In this document: piece by piece, positions 1 to 5,971 of the stretch
Numbering within the stretch: the stretch's first letter is position 1
Layout: each line of letters begins with the position of its first letter
Notes under the pieces: generated by a model
What the model saw: the letters and a program-made list of their open reading frames with translations, nothing else
Told to the model about the DNA's origin: nothing
Database searches by the model: none
From: an uncultured Bacteroidota bacterium
Lineage (GTDB): Bacteria > Bacteroidota > Bacteroidia > Flavobacteriales > Flavobacteriaceae
Assembly: GCA_903920835.1 (NCBI GenBank)
Contig: CAIXNQ010000231.1
Coordinates: 1 to 5,971 of the forward strand
Direction of reading: 5' to 3'
DNA length: 5,971 nt
Program-made: the position numbers and the translations under genes

Positions 1-113
1 AGAGCAAAATGTTTTTAGACGAAAGGCTCTCCGAAATCCTGAGAGCAAAATGTTTTCAGACGAAAGGCTCTCAGAAAATCTGAGAGCTTCACGTTCGCAA
101 AGTAAAGGCTTTA
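1..113. repeat. 41-bp tandem repeat array with nested inverted repeats (left end open)
   Basis: Two adjacent units, 1-41 and 42-82, differ at only four positions by eye. A third, degenerate copy starts at 83 and keeps the opening AGAGC and the AAAGGCT block near 105-110 at the same spacing. Each unit starts with (G)AGAGC and carries GCTCTC about 25 bases later, so neighbouring blocks can pair in alternative ways: 40-46 with 67-73, 26-31 with 41-46, or 67-75 with 79-87. The array lies just downstream of the minus-strand T9SS cargo gene and runs off the window edge, so the copy number is unknown. The whole unit is conserved and there are no variable spacers, so it is not a CRISPR. No function can be assigned; transcript-end structure or a dispersed intergenic repeat are both possible. 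Confidence 0.8.
67..87 (-). terminator. Perfect 9-bp hairpin downstream of the T9SS cargo gene
   Basis: GCTCTCAGA (67-75) and TCTGAGAGC (79-87) are exact reverse complements separated by three A residues. The hairpin lies 43 bp past the stop of the minus-strand gene ending at 130, where an intrinsic terminator or 3'-end stabilising structure would be expected. Read on the minus strand, the stem is followed by CTTTCGTCTG, which is only mildly T-rich, so it lacks a classical U-tract. It is part of the 41-bp repeat and competes with the alternative pairing 40-46/67-73. Confidence 0.45.
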
Positions 114-129
114 AAATTTCGTATTCCAA

Positions 130-1923
130 TCAATAAGTCAAATACAAATAGCCTACCATTGGTTTTTCAAACTCGGGGTCGTGCAGTTCTAAAACATAAT
201 AATAAGTACCTTCAGGCAAGCGCTCGCTGTTCAATGCGTCGCCTTGGTTGGCATAGCCATTAAAGTTGGGTTGATTGTTGTTGCCCGACCAGACCAACCG
301 CCCCCAGCGGTTATAGATAAAAAGTTCATAGTTCAAAAATATGTCTCGCAAACCTTCTATAATAAAGGTGTCGTTTTTGCCGTCGTTGTTTGCAGAAACC
401 GCATTAAAAACCACAGGCGGACATTTTCTTGAAACTAATTCAAACGAAGTTGTAGCATAACAATGCAGATTGTCCACCCGAACATAGATCGATTTTGGTG
501 TTTCAGAAGAAAGATAACTTGAAATATTTGCAATCGGGTTGTTGTTGGCAATGGCTGTGGCTTGCGTTTCAAAAAAAGCAACCGTGTCTGACGGGTTCGT
601 TTTTACTAAAGCAACATAATCAGAAAAATTAAATTCACTGCTGCTAAATCCTTTGTCGCAACCATTCAACGGTGGAAGAGCAGGCAGTATTGGTGTTTTC
701 CAGACAGAGAATAAAATACTGTCTTTGTTGTTGGTTTCAATCAATTCGGCAACAGCTCCATGACCAGTTCCGTCGTCATCTACCACTATTGTTAACGTAA
801 AATCGTCGGGCAATCCTGAGGTTATAATGCCATTTATAATTCCCGACCAGCTGCCATCAATAGGAATTGTATTTGGCGTTATAGCTGTTCCTATCAAAAC
901 AGTGTCGGCATAGAGCGCAATTTTAACTCCTGCGGGCAACGGATTGGTGGAGTTTAGATTTGAAACTTTATAAGAAACTTTTATTTTATTGGAATCACAA
1001 CTTTGATCAATATTAGTAATGTTTATAGTTGCGTCGGGCAATTGACTGTTTAATTTTGTGACAATAGTGTTTATAAACACGCGATCCTGCCCCGATGTCA
1101 TTTTGATTTGTGCAGTAGTATCGCCAATCGCTATGTTGTTTTGAATATTAAATTCATCAAGATCCATATTATATAAAGTATTAGAACCTGTGAAAGTATT
1201 CGTTCCGTTAAATTGATTGTTTGACGGATTCAGACTATTTGAAAGCAAGTTGCCGTTGATAGAAAGAGTTTCATTAACTGCTAATATGCTATCGCCCTCC
1301 CAAGCTAAAAAAGCAATTTTGGCATCCGCATTGTCAATTACATTCAAGCTATTCAAATTGATAGTTACCGAATCTGGAATAGTTTGAAAACCGTCATAAA
1401 TCGTGAGCTGATTCAAAGGCAAAGCAGCATTTTTATAAACCACAATAATTGCCCAACCCCCATAATTAGTTCTATTGCCACAATAGCCTGTTTGATTTTG
1501 TATAACATCAGTTAAATCTAAATCCGAAAGCGTATAAACGCCATTTCCGGTAGATTTTACAATAGTAGTTACATCTGCAAATGCGCCAAAATAGTCCAAG
1601 CCAATATTTACACCAAAGTTTCTTTCAGAAACAACTGGCGTTCCGTTGAGCGTAACCTCAAAATCTCCAGTTCCTGAACCAGACCAATAGAGATAAGCTT
1701 TCTCAACAAAATCAGTACTGCTCAAGTTTAAAGTAGCCGAAGATCTGGTCAAAATAGCACATTCGTCAGTAATGTTGTTTTCGCTTCTGTTTAAAGTATT
1801 GCCGACAAAAGTAAAATCAAACCTGCCGTTAAATTGTTTATAGAAAGACACTGCTTGCCCAAAAATCAATTGATGAATTGGGAGTAGCAGCAACAAACAA
1901 AGCAGTCGAAATTGTGTTTTCAA
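130..1923 (-). CDS. T9SS type B sorting domain (gliding motility-associated C-terminal domain) secreted protein
   Basis: This is a predicted surface or secreted protein exported by Sec and then by the type IX secretion system. Residues 1-23 form a signal peptide: basic start, a long Leu-rich core, and likely cleavage around Gly22-Gln23. Residues ~24-292 are a beta-rich domain with YLYWSGSG (78-84) and GGWAIIVVYKN (155-165), a pattern I recall from other Flavobacteriia cargo proteins of unknown ligand. Residues ~297-408 look like a CARDB adhesion-type domain (VSYKV near 316-320, AELIETNNKD near 392-401). A linker with several Cys residues follows. Residues ~503-597 are the C-terminal sorting domain, with SANNDGKND (510-518), NRWGRLVW (538-545) and LPEGTYYY (569-576). 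The start codon is TTG: an in-frame stop lies about 40 bases upstream and no ATG or GTG falls between. No catalytic motif is visible, so adhesion or matrix binding is inference. It is divergent from the gene at 2039. Confidence 0.88.
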   Translation of the reverse strand: MKTQFRLLCLLLLLPIHQLIFGQAVSFYKQFNGRFDFTFVGNTLNRSENNITDECAILTRSSATLNLSSTDFVEKAYLYWSGSGTGDFEVTLNGTPVVSERNFGVNIGLDYFGAFADVTTIVKSTGNGVYTLSDLDLTDVIQNQTGYCGNRTNYGGWAIIVVYKNAALPLNQLTIYDGFQTIPDSVTINLNSLNVIDNADAKIAFLAWEGDSILAVNETLSINGNLLSNSLNPSNNQFNGTNTFTGSNTLYNMDLDEFNIQNNIAIGDTTAQIKMTSGQDRVFINTIVTKLNSQLPDATINITNIDQSCDSNKIKVSYKVSNLNSTNPLPAGVKIALYADTVLIGTAITPNTIPIDGSWSGIINGIITSGLPDDFTLTIVVDDDGTGHGAVAELIETNNKDSILFSVWKTPILPALPPLNGCDKGFSSSEFNFSDYVALVKTNPSDTVAFFETQATAIANNNPIANISSYLSSETPKSIYVRVDNLHCYATTSFELVSRKCPPVVFNAVSANNDGKNDTFIIEGLRDIFLNYELFIYNRWGRLVWSGNNNQPNFNGYANQGDALNSERLPEGTYYYVLELHDPEFEKPMVGYLYLTY

Positions 1924-2038
1924 TTTGGGTTTAAAAATTGGTTTAAAAATACTGCTTTTTTAGTAACGAGCTACTTTTTTCTAATTCTAAATTCAAAATC
2001 AAAATAATTGCTTATTTTTCCCGAATCAAAAATGCAGT
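1924..2038. promoter_or_regulatory. Divergent intergenic region between the T9SS cargo and acyltransferase genes
   Basis: This 115-bp, very AT-rich stretch must hold promoters for both flanking genes. No perfect Bacteroidota -7 box (TAnnTTTG) is present. One-mismatch candidates are TATTTTTC at 2013-2020 on the plus strand, and TTATTTTG (2000-2007) and TGATTTTG (1994-2001) read on the minus strand. An imperfect direct repeat, TTGG(G)TTTAAAAAT, occupies about 1925-1938 and 1938-1950, immediately before the minus-strand start codon. No Shine-Dalgarno sequence precedes either gene, as is usual in this phylum. Confidence 0.35.
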
Positions 2039-3016
2039 GTGAAAAACTTAATTGTCCGAAAATATAACCCCGAGGATTACGCCACTTGGAATACATTTAT
2101 TGCGGATTCAAAAAATGGAACATTCTTGTTTCATCGCGATTTTATGACCTATCACGCCGATAGATTTCAAGATTATTCCCTAATCATTGAAAGCGATAAC
2201 AAATGGGTCGCTATTTTGCCAGCAAATAGTAACGAAACTACTCTGTTTTCGCACCAAGGTTTGACTTATGGCGGATTAATTTATTCAGAAAACATCAAAC
2301 TAGAACTAATTATTGCCGTTTTTGAGCATGTTTTAAAATTTCTTTCAGAACAGAAAGTTACAATCTTAAACCTAAAAACAATTCCTTCAATCTATCATAA
2401 AAAACCCGCCGACGAAGTTTTATATGCTTTATTTTTAGCCGAAGCAAGATTAATTCGCAGAGACAGCATGTTCAGTATTGATTTGTCAAAGCCTTTAAAA
2501 CTAAGCAAAGATCGAAAGGAAGGAATTAAAAAAGGATTAAAAAACAATCTAATCATAAAAGAAGAATCGAGTTTTGATGTCTTTTGGAAAGAAATACTAG
2601 AACCCAATTTGCATCGGAAACACAACCTCAAACCAGTTCATAGTTTAGAAGAAATTTCAAAACTAAAACAACTTTTTCCGAACAATATTAGACAGTTTAA
2701 TGTTTATCAAAACGAAACAATTGTAGCTGGAACAACCATTTTTGAAACAGAGACTGTTGCACATTCACAATATATTGGAGGAACAACGAAAAACAATGAA
2801 AACGGCAGTTTAGATTTTCTACACCACCATCTTTTAACTGATGTTTTTAAAAACAAAACCTATTTCGATTTTGGAAATTCAAATGAACAACTAGGCAAGA
2901 AACTCAACGCTGGATTGTCTTATTGGAAAGAAAGTTTTGGAGCAAGCTGCATCGTTCAAGATTTTTATGAAGTGCTGACATCAGCTTATTTAAAGTTGTC
3001 GGAAGTGATAATATAA
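2039..3016 (+). CDS. FemAB-like / GNAT-fold acyltransferase
   Basis: This 325-residue cytoplasmic protein has no signal peptide or membrane segment. The opening (IVRKYNPEDYATWNTF, residues 5-20, then KNGTFLFHRDFMTYH, 25-39) matches my recollection of Bacteroidota proteins labelled FemAB or GNAT acetyltransferase (Acetyltransf_6 type). The C-terminal half has the second GNAT-like unit: GTTIFE (231-236), an HSQYIGGT stretch (242-249) and FDFGNSN (276-282) before a terminal KESFGA segment (297-302). A basic patch, KDRKEGIKKGLKNN (157-170), fits the linker seen in such proteins. Relatives often sit in cell-surface polysaccharide loci and are thought to transfer acyl or aminoacyl groups to sugars or envelope precursors, but no such neighbours are seen, so the substrate is unknown. 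The start is GTG; the nearby ATG at 2032 is in another frame and soon stops. The 62-bp gap to bglX allows co-transcription. Confidence 0.7.
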   Translation: MKNLIVRKYNPEDYATWNTFIADSKNGTFLFHRDFMTYHADRFQDYSLIIESDNKWVAILPANSNETTLFSHQGLTYGGLIYSENIKLELIIAVFEHVLKFLSEQKVTILNLKTIPSIYHKKPADEVLYALFLAEARLIRRDSMFSIDLSKPLKLSKDRKEGIKKGLKNNLIIKEESSFDVFWKEILEPNLHRKHNLKPVHSLEEISKLKQLFPNNIRQFNVYQNETIVAGTTIFETETVAHSQYIGGTTKNNENGSLDFLHHHLLTDVFKNKTYFDFGNSNEQLGKKLNAGLSYWKESFGASCIVQDFYEVLTSAYLKLSEVII

Positions 3017-3078
3017 CCTTCAAATTTCAAGAATTTACTTATTCAGTATTTTGATCAAACCATAAATAACTTCCTTAA

Positions 3079-5301
3079 ATGAAATTATTTTCGCTCATAG
3101 CAATATTATTCCTGACAGTAGCAACAGTCGCTCAAACCAAAACGATTGACCAAAAAGTAGCTGATTTACTTGCAAAAATGACCCTCGAAGAAAAAATTGG
3201 TCAGCTCAATCAATATTCGGGCGATTGGGGCGTAACGGGTCCCGTAACCATTAATCCAAACAAAAAAGCGGAAATTAAAAACGGACAAATCGGTTCTATG
3301 CTTAATGTTCTTGGTACTTATAATACCCGTCAATTTCAAGAAATTGCTATGCAATCTCGATTAAAGATTCCATTGCTTTTTGGACAAGATGTAATTCATG
3401 GTTACAAAACCACTTTCCCAATTCCCCTTGCAGAAGCCGCTAGTTGGGATCTTGAAGCTATTGAACTTTCGGCACGAATTTCTGCAACAGAAACTGCCGC
3501 TAGTGGCATTCACTGGACATTTGCGCCAATGGTCGATATCTGTCGTGATCCTCGCTGGGGTCGTGTTATGGAAGGTGCTGGCGAAGATACTTTTTTAGCT
3601 TCTAAAATCGCTGCTGCACGTGTAAAAGGATTTCAAGGAAAGCTCGGCAATGTTGACGCTGTTATGGCTTGCGTAAAACACTTTGCTGGCTACGGAGCGG
3701 CACTTGGCGGAAGAGAATACAACTCAGTTGACATGAGCGACAGAATGCTCTGGGAAACCTATTTGCCACCTTTCAAAGCTGCAATTGATGCAGGAGCTGC
3801 CACCATCATGAATGCTTTTAATGATTTGAATGGCATTCCTGCTTCTGGAAATCGTTATTTAATGCGCACTATTTTAAAAGACAAATGGAAGTTCTCTGGA
3901 TTTGTTGTTTCTGATTGGGGTTCGATTGGCGAAATGGTAGCGCATGGCTATTCTAAAAACAAAAAAGAAGCTGCCTTTGCAGCCATTACTGCCGGAAGCG
4001 ATATGGACATGGAAAGCAATTGTTATCGTCAGAATTTAGCCCAACTTGTCAATGAAAATAGAATTTCGATTGACTTAATTAACGATGCGGTAAGTCGTAT
4101 ATTGAAAAAGAAATTTGAACTCGGACTTTTTGATGATCCTTATAAATTCTGCGATGCAAAACGAGAACAAAATGCATTGAACGACCCTACTCATGCAGTT
4201 GCCGCAAGACAAATTGCTGCCAAAAGTATTGTGTTGCTTAAAAACGATAACCATCTTTTGCCGTTATCTAAACAAACCAAAACCATTGCTTTGATTGGTC
4301 CGATGGTAAAGCCGCTCCGAAGCAATCATGGGGCTTGGGATATTAATTTAACAAATATTGATTCGACTTATATTGTTTCGCAGTGGAATGGAATTTCAAA
4401 TAAAGTCAGTAAAAACACCAAACTACTTTATGCTCGAGGTTGCGATTTTGACAGCCAAAAAACAGATGGTTTTGCCGAAGCAATTGCCGTGGCAAACCAA
4501 GCCGATGTGGTGATTATGAGCATTGGCGAACGAAGCAATATGAGCGGCGAAGCCAAAAGCAGAAGCAACATTCACTTGCCAGGTGTTCAAGAAGAATTAG
4601 TAAAAGCCATTCTAGCCACTGGCAAACCCGTTGTAGTGCTTCTCAATGCTGGGCGACCATTGGTTTTTGACTGGACTGCCGATCATGTTCCAGCAATATT
4701 ATATACTTGGTGGTTGGGTTCAGAAGCGGGTAATGCTATTGCCGATGTGCTCTTTGGAGATTATAATCCGTCGGGAAAATTGCCGATGTCTTTTCCAAGA
4801 ACCGAAGGACAAATTCCGATATATTACAATCATTTCAACACGGGAAGACCAGCAACAAACGATAATGACAAGAATTATAAATCAGCATATATTGACATTG
4901 CTAACAGCCCTAAGTTTTCATTTGGTTACGGACTTAGCTACACTTCATTTAGCTATTCAAATTTAGTGCTTTCGAGTTCAAAAATGATTCAAGACCAAAC
5001 TATTGACGTGTCAGTAACCATTACTAATACAGGACACGTAATGGGCGAGGAAGTTGTGCAAATTTACATCAAAGATCTTTTTGGGTCGGTGGTGCGCCCG
5101 GTTTTAGAACTAAAAGATTTCAAGAAAATAAACCTAGCAGCTGGCGAAACCAAAACAATTCATTTTACCATCACCAAAGAAAAACTATCATTCTTCAACA
5201 GCCATCTCGAATGGACTGCAGAACTAGGCGATTTTGAACTTCTAATTGGTGCTTCCTCAACAGACATTCGTTTGCGACAAAACTTTGAGTTATTAGATTA
5301 A
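3079..5301 (+). CDS. bglX: Glycoside hydrolase family 3 beta-glucosidase, BglX type, periplasmic
   Basis: This enzyme likely hydrolyses terminal beta-linked glucose from oligosaccharides in the periplasm by a retaining mechanism. At 740 residues it is full length for BglX. Residues 1-18 form a signal peptide, probably cleaved between Ala18 and Gln19; there is no lipobox Cys and no T9SS tail. The N-terminal GH3 barrel (~25-350) contains GQDVIHG (102-108), DPRWGR (157-162), KHFAGYGAALGGREYN (200-215) and VVSDWG (276-281) with Asp279 as predicted nucleophile. The second domain (~380-615) contains the GERSNMSGEAKSR segment (483-495); Glu491 aligns with the expected acid/base of BglX, and VLFGDYNPSGKLPMSFPR (557-574) is a typical signature. 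A fibronectin III-like domain fills ~641-712. All key residues appear intact. It starts at ATG without a Shine-Dalgarno site, 62 bp after the acyltransferase gene. The exact substrate (beta-1,4, beta-1,3 or xylosides) cannot be read from sequence. Confidence 0.95.
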   Translation: MKLFSLIAILFLTVATVAQTKTIDQKVADLLAKMTLEEKIGQLNQYSGDWGVTGPVTINPNKKAEIKNGQIGSMLNVLGTYNTRQFQEIAMQSRLKIPLLFGQDVIHGYKTTFPIPLAEAASWDLEAIELSARISATETAASGIHWTFAPMVDICRDPRWGRVMEGAGEDTFLASKIAAARVKGFQGKLGNVDAVMACVKHFAGYGAALGGREYNSVDMSDRMLWETYLPPFKAAIDAGAATIMNAFNDLNGIPASGNRYLMRTILKDKWKFSGFVVSDWGSIGEMVAHGYSKNKKEAAFAAITAGSDMDMESNCYRQNLAQLVNENRISIDLINDAVSRILKKKFELGLFDDPYKFCDAKREQNALNDPTHAVAARQIAAKSIVLLKNDNHLLPLSKQTKTIALIGPMVKPLRSNHGAWDINLTNIDSTYIVSQWNGISNKVSKNTKLLYARGCDFDSQKTDGFAEAIAVANQADVVIMSIGERSNMSGEAKSRSNIHLPGVQEELVKAILATGKPVVVLLNAGRPLVFDWTADHVPAILYTWWLGSEAGNAIADVLFGDYNPSGKLPMSFPRTEGQIPIYYNHFNTGRPATNDNDKNYKSAYIDIANSPKFSFGYGLSYTSFSYSNLVLSSSKMIQDQTIDVSVTITNTGHVMGEEVVQIYIKDLFGSVVRPVLELKDFKKINLAAGETKTIHFTITKEKLSFFNSHLEWTAELGDFELLIGASSTDIRLRQNFELLD

Positions 5302-5325
5302 TAATTCCAATTGTTTGATAAAGAT

Positions 5326-5350
5326 ATTCATTAAAATAGTGAATTAACTT
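5326..5350 (+). terminator. Weak terminator-like hairpin after bglX
   Basis: ATTCATT (5326-5332) can pair with AGTGAAT (5338-5344) through seven positions including one T-G wobble, with a five-base loop, followed by a T-rich run near 5349-5356. It lies 25 bp past the bglX stop. The stem is AT-rich and short, so it is only a candidate. Confidence 0.25.
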
Positions 5351-5457
5351 TTATTGACGGTCTTAAAAAGTTAGGTGATTTTATTAACTTACTATCAATT
5401 AAGAATCTACTCGTTTGCAAATTGGTCACTTAATTCTGTTTATAAAAGTCTTTTATT

Positions 5458-5465
5458 TATATTTG
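5458..5465 (+). promoter_or_regulatory. Bacteroidota-type -7 promoter box (TAnnTTTG)
   Basis: TATATTTG matches the Bacteroidota sigma-A -7 consensus TAnnTTTG exactly and lies 20 bases before the ATG at 5486. That would place transcription start near 5470 with a short leader. The -33 TTG-like element expected around 5430-5440 is poor; the nearest good TTTG (5414-5417) is too far upstream. The box suggests that the gene at 5486 has its own promoter and is not simply read through from bglX. Confidence 0.45.
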
Positions 5466-5483
5466 CTCAAAATTATTTAGAAA

Positions 5484-5921
5484 TTATGAAAAATATATAC
5501 TTAATCTGCTCCTTGTTTTTATTGGGTTTTGTTGTTGCACAGAAAAAACCAAGCACTTTCGAAGATTTAATTGTTGCAGAAAAAAAATCTGCTTCAAAAA
5601 GAATATCAATTCCACTGCCAGTTTCCCATGAAGTGGGAATTTCTCAAGATGGTTGACATCGATGCGCATGGCTTGCTGCGCAGCCCACCCCACATCCGCT
5701 TGCCAGCCTTTGACGCGTGCGGATTGAAAGCTGTGGCCGTTCCTGCCATAGCGGAATGATTGCTTTGCTCGGGCTGGTCCAGGAACAAAGAAAGCCAAGT
5801 CATAAAACAGGGTTACACCGCTTGTATTTTCAACGGTTTCAACAATTGGACACAACGCACAATTGCAGCGATGGGTACCCCCTGGCGCATTCATATCTGG
5901 TTGATCGGCGTAGTATCTCAT
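5484..5921 (-). CDS. Truncated RusA-like Holliday junction resolvase (N-terminal part) fused to antisense Flavobacteriia sequence
   Basis: RusA-family enzymes are small phage or prophage endonucleases that cut Holliday junctions. Residues ~41-108 of this frame fit the N-terminal half: FFVPGPARAKQSFRYGR (44-60), GHSFQSARVKGWQADVGWAA (62-81), then PLHGKLAVELIFF (96-108), matching the family order of a VPG strand, a Lys/Arg-rich turn, a T/SP-type segment, a helix, then PLxGxVxVxVxF. The conserved acidic part (D-x-DN and later Asp) should follow but is absent. Instead residues ~109-145 are merely the antisense of the exported-protein gene. The gene is thus cut at the junction and would not be active. 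The ATG at 5921 is the first in frame, but the RusA fold begins near residue 41, so the true start may be downstream; the Cys-rich stretch at 19-24 is not explained. Family assignment is by motif memory. Confidence 0.5.
   Translation of the reverse strand: MRYYADQPDMNAPGGTHRCNCALCPIVETVENTSGVTLFYDLAFFVPGPARAKQSFRYGRNGHSFQSARVKGWQADVGWAAQQAMRIDVNHLEKFPLHGKLAVELIFFLKQIFFLQQLNLRKCLVFSVQQQNPIKTRSRLSIYFS
5486..5656 (+). CDS. Truncated exported protein, N-terminus only (chimeric 3' end)
   Basis: This frame starts at the ATG at 5486. An in-frame upstream start at 5375 exists but would bury the signal peptide internally. Residues 1-18 form a clear signal peptide (MKN, hydrophobic core, FVVA) with Gln19 after the likely cleavage site, the same pattern as BglX. 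Residues 20-38, charged and rich in Lys, Glu and Ser (AEKKSASK near 31-38), look like native mature protein. From about codon 39 onward the DNA belongs to the higher-GC segment, and the frame stops at TGA 5654-5656 after 56 codons, so the last ~16 residues are probably not real. The Lys/Ser-rich start after the signal peptide loosely recalls secreted Flavobacteriia M1-type peptidases, but too little remains to name it. Confidence 0.6.
   Translation: MKNIYLICSLFLLGFVVAQKKPSTFEDLIVAEKKSASKRISIPLPVSHEVGISQDG
5595..5610. other. Junction between AT-rich Flavobacteriia DNA and higher-GC foreign DNA
   Basis: By hand count GC is 55/180 (31%) in 5461-5640 and 176/331 (53%) in 5641-5971. Two coding signals set the breakpoint. 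The plus-strand exported protein looks native to about codon 38 (5597-5599). The minus-strand RusA-like reading looks native down to about residue 108 (5598-5600). Both genes are therefore cut at nearly the same point. No insertion-sequence end, tRNA or duplicated target is visible here. Confidence 0.7.
5623..5639. repeat. Short inverted repeat just beyond the junction
   Basis: TTCCCA (5623-5628) and TGGGAA (5634-5639) are exact reverse complements with a five-base loop (TGAAG). They lie on the higher-GC side, about 20 bases past the probable breakpoint and inside the RusA-like frame. No T-tract follows, so a terminator is unlikely. Confidence 0.3.
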
Positions 5922-5971
5922 TGGCCCATCTCAATTCTGTGTATAGTTCTGAGTGGCGGCGTGCAGGCTGG
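5918..5971 (-). CDS. Possible C-terminal end of an upstream gene overlapping the RusA-like start (ATGA)
   Basis: From the window edge, one minus-strand frame reads 17 codons (ending IEMGQ) to TGA at 5920-5918. This stop overlaps the ATG at 5921-5919 in the ATGA arrangement common for coupled phage genes. The piece is too short to identify, and another frame also stays open to about 5840, so it is only a candidate. Confidence 0.15.
   Translation of the reverse strand, partial: PACTPPLRTIHRIEMGQ

Noticed and set aside
1..113. CRISPR array
   Set aside because: The full 41-bp unit is conserved between copies with no variable spacers, and there are no cas genes in the window.
244..432. Small plus-strand frames inside the three large genes (for example 244-432, 3398-3598, 4646-4966)
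   Set aside because: They lie wholly within well-supported genes in other frames, and I see no domain, signal peptide or motif in them.
3017..3078. Strong promoter or terminator between the acyltransferase gene and bglX
   Set aside because: Only a TATTTTG near-match to the -7 box (about 3047-3054) and a 5-bp AT-only inverted repeat are visible; neither is convincing.
3079..5301. Polysaccharide utilisation locus around bglX
   Set aside because: No SusC/SusD pair, hybrid two-component regulator or other glycoside hydrolase is present in the window.
5375..5485. Upstream in-frame extension of the exported-protein gene to 5375
   Set aside because: It would place the signal peptide 37 residues inside the protein and would overlap the TAnnTTTG promoter box at 5458-5465.
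5851..5970. Transposase-like reading (ELRWANEILRR) in another minus-strand frame near the right end
   Set aside because: The short stretch recalls the IS3 OrfA motif, but it is about ten residues, stops soon after, has no inverted-repeat ends, and conflicts with the RusA-like frame.

Overview
The window looks like the end of an AT-rich Flavobacteriia (Flavobacterium-like, phylum Bacteroidota) contig, joined at its right edge to unrelated DNA of higher GC. The Bacteroidota assignment rests on four things: a protein with a type B type IX secretion (T9SS) C-terminal sorting domain, signal peptides followed by Gln, no Shine-Dalgarno sites before the genes, and a perfect TAnnTTTG -7 promoter element near the right end.

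Layout. Positions 1-113 hold a 41-bp tandem repeat (two good copies and one degenerate copy) with nested inverted repeats. One of these is a perfect 9-bp hairpin just past the end of the first gene. Positions 130-1923 (minus) encode a secreted or surface T9SS cargo protein with a conserved N-terminal domain, a CARDB-like domain and a gliding-motility-type C-terminal domain. A 115-bp divergent intergenic region (1924-2038) separates it from a FemAB/GNAT-fold acyltransferase (2039-3016, plus). After a 62-bp gap comes a complete family 3 glycoside hydrolase, a BglX-type periplasmic beta-glucosidase (3079-5301, plus). A 184-bp intergenic region with a weak terminator-like hairpin and a promoter leads to the first ~40 codons of another exported protein (start 5486).

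That last gene breaks off near 5595-5610. GC content, by hand count, rises from about 31% (5461-5640) to about 53% (5641-5971). The opposite strand beyond the break carries the N-terminal half of a RusA-like Holliday junction resolvase, a typical phage gene, which is itself cut at the same point. Because both partners are interrupted inside genes, I favour an assembly or amplification chimera over a clean natural insertion, but I cannot decide from this sequence alone.

The three complete genes do not form an obvious pathway. The acyltransferase and the glucosidase could share a transcript; the T9SS cargo is transcribed away from them. I see no convincing new multi-gene system. The points most worth a second look are the right-hand junction and the left-hand repeat array.
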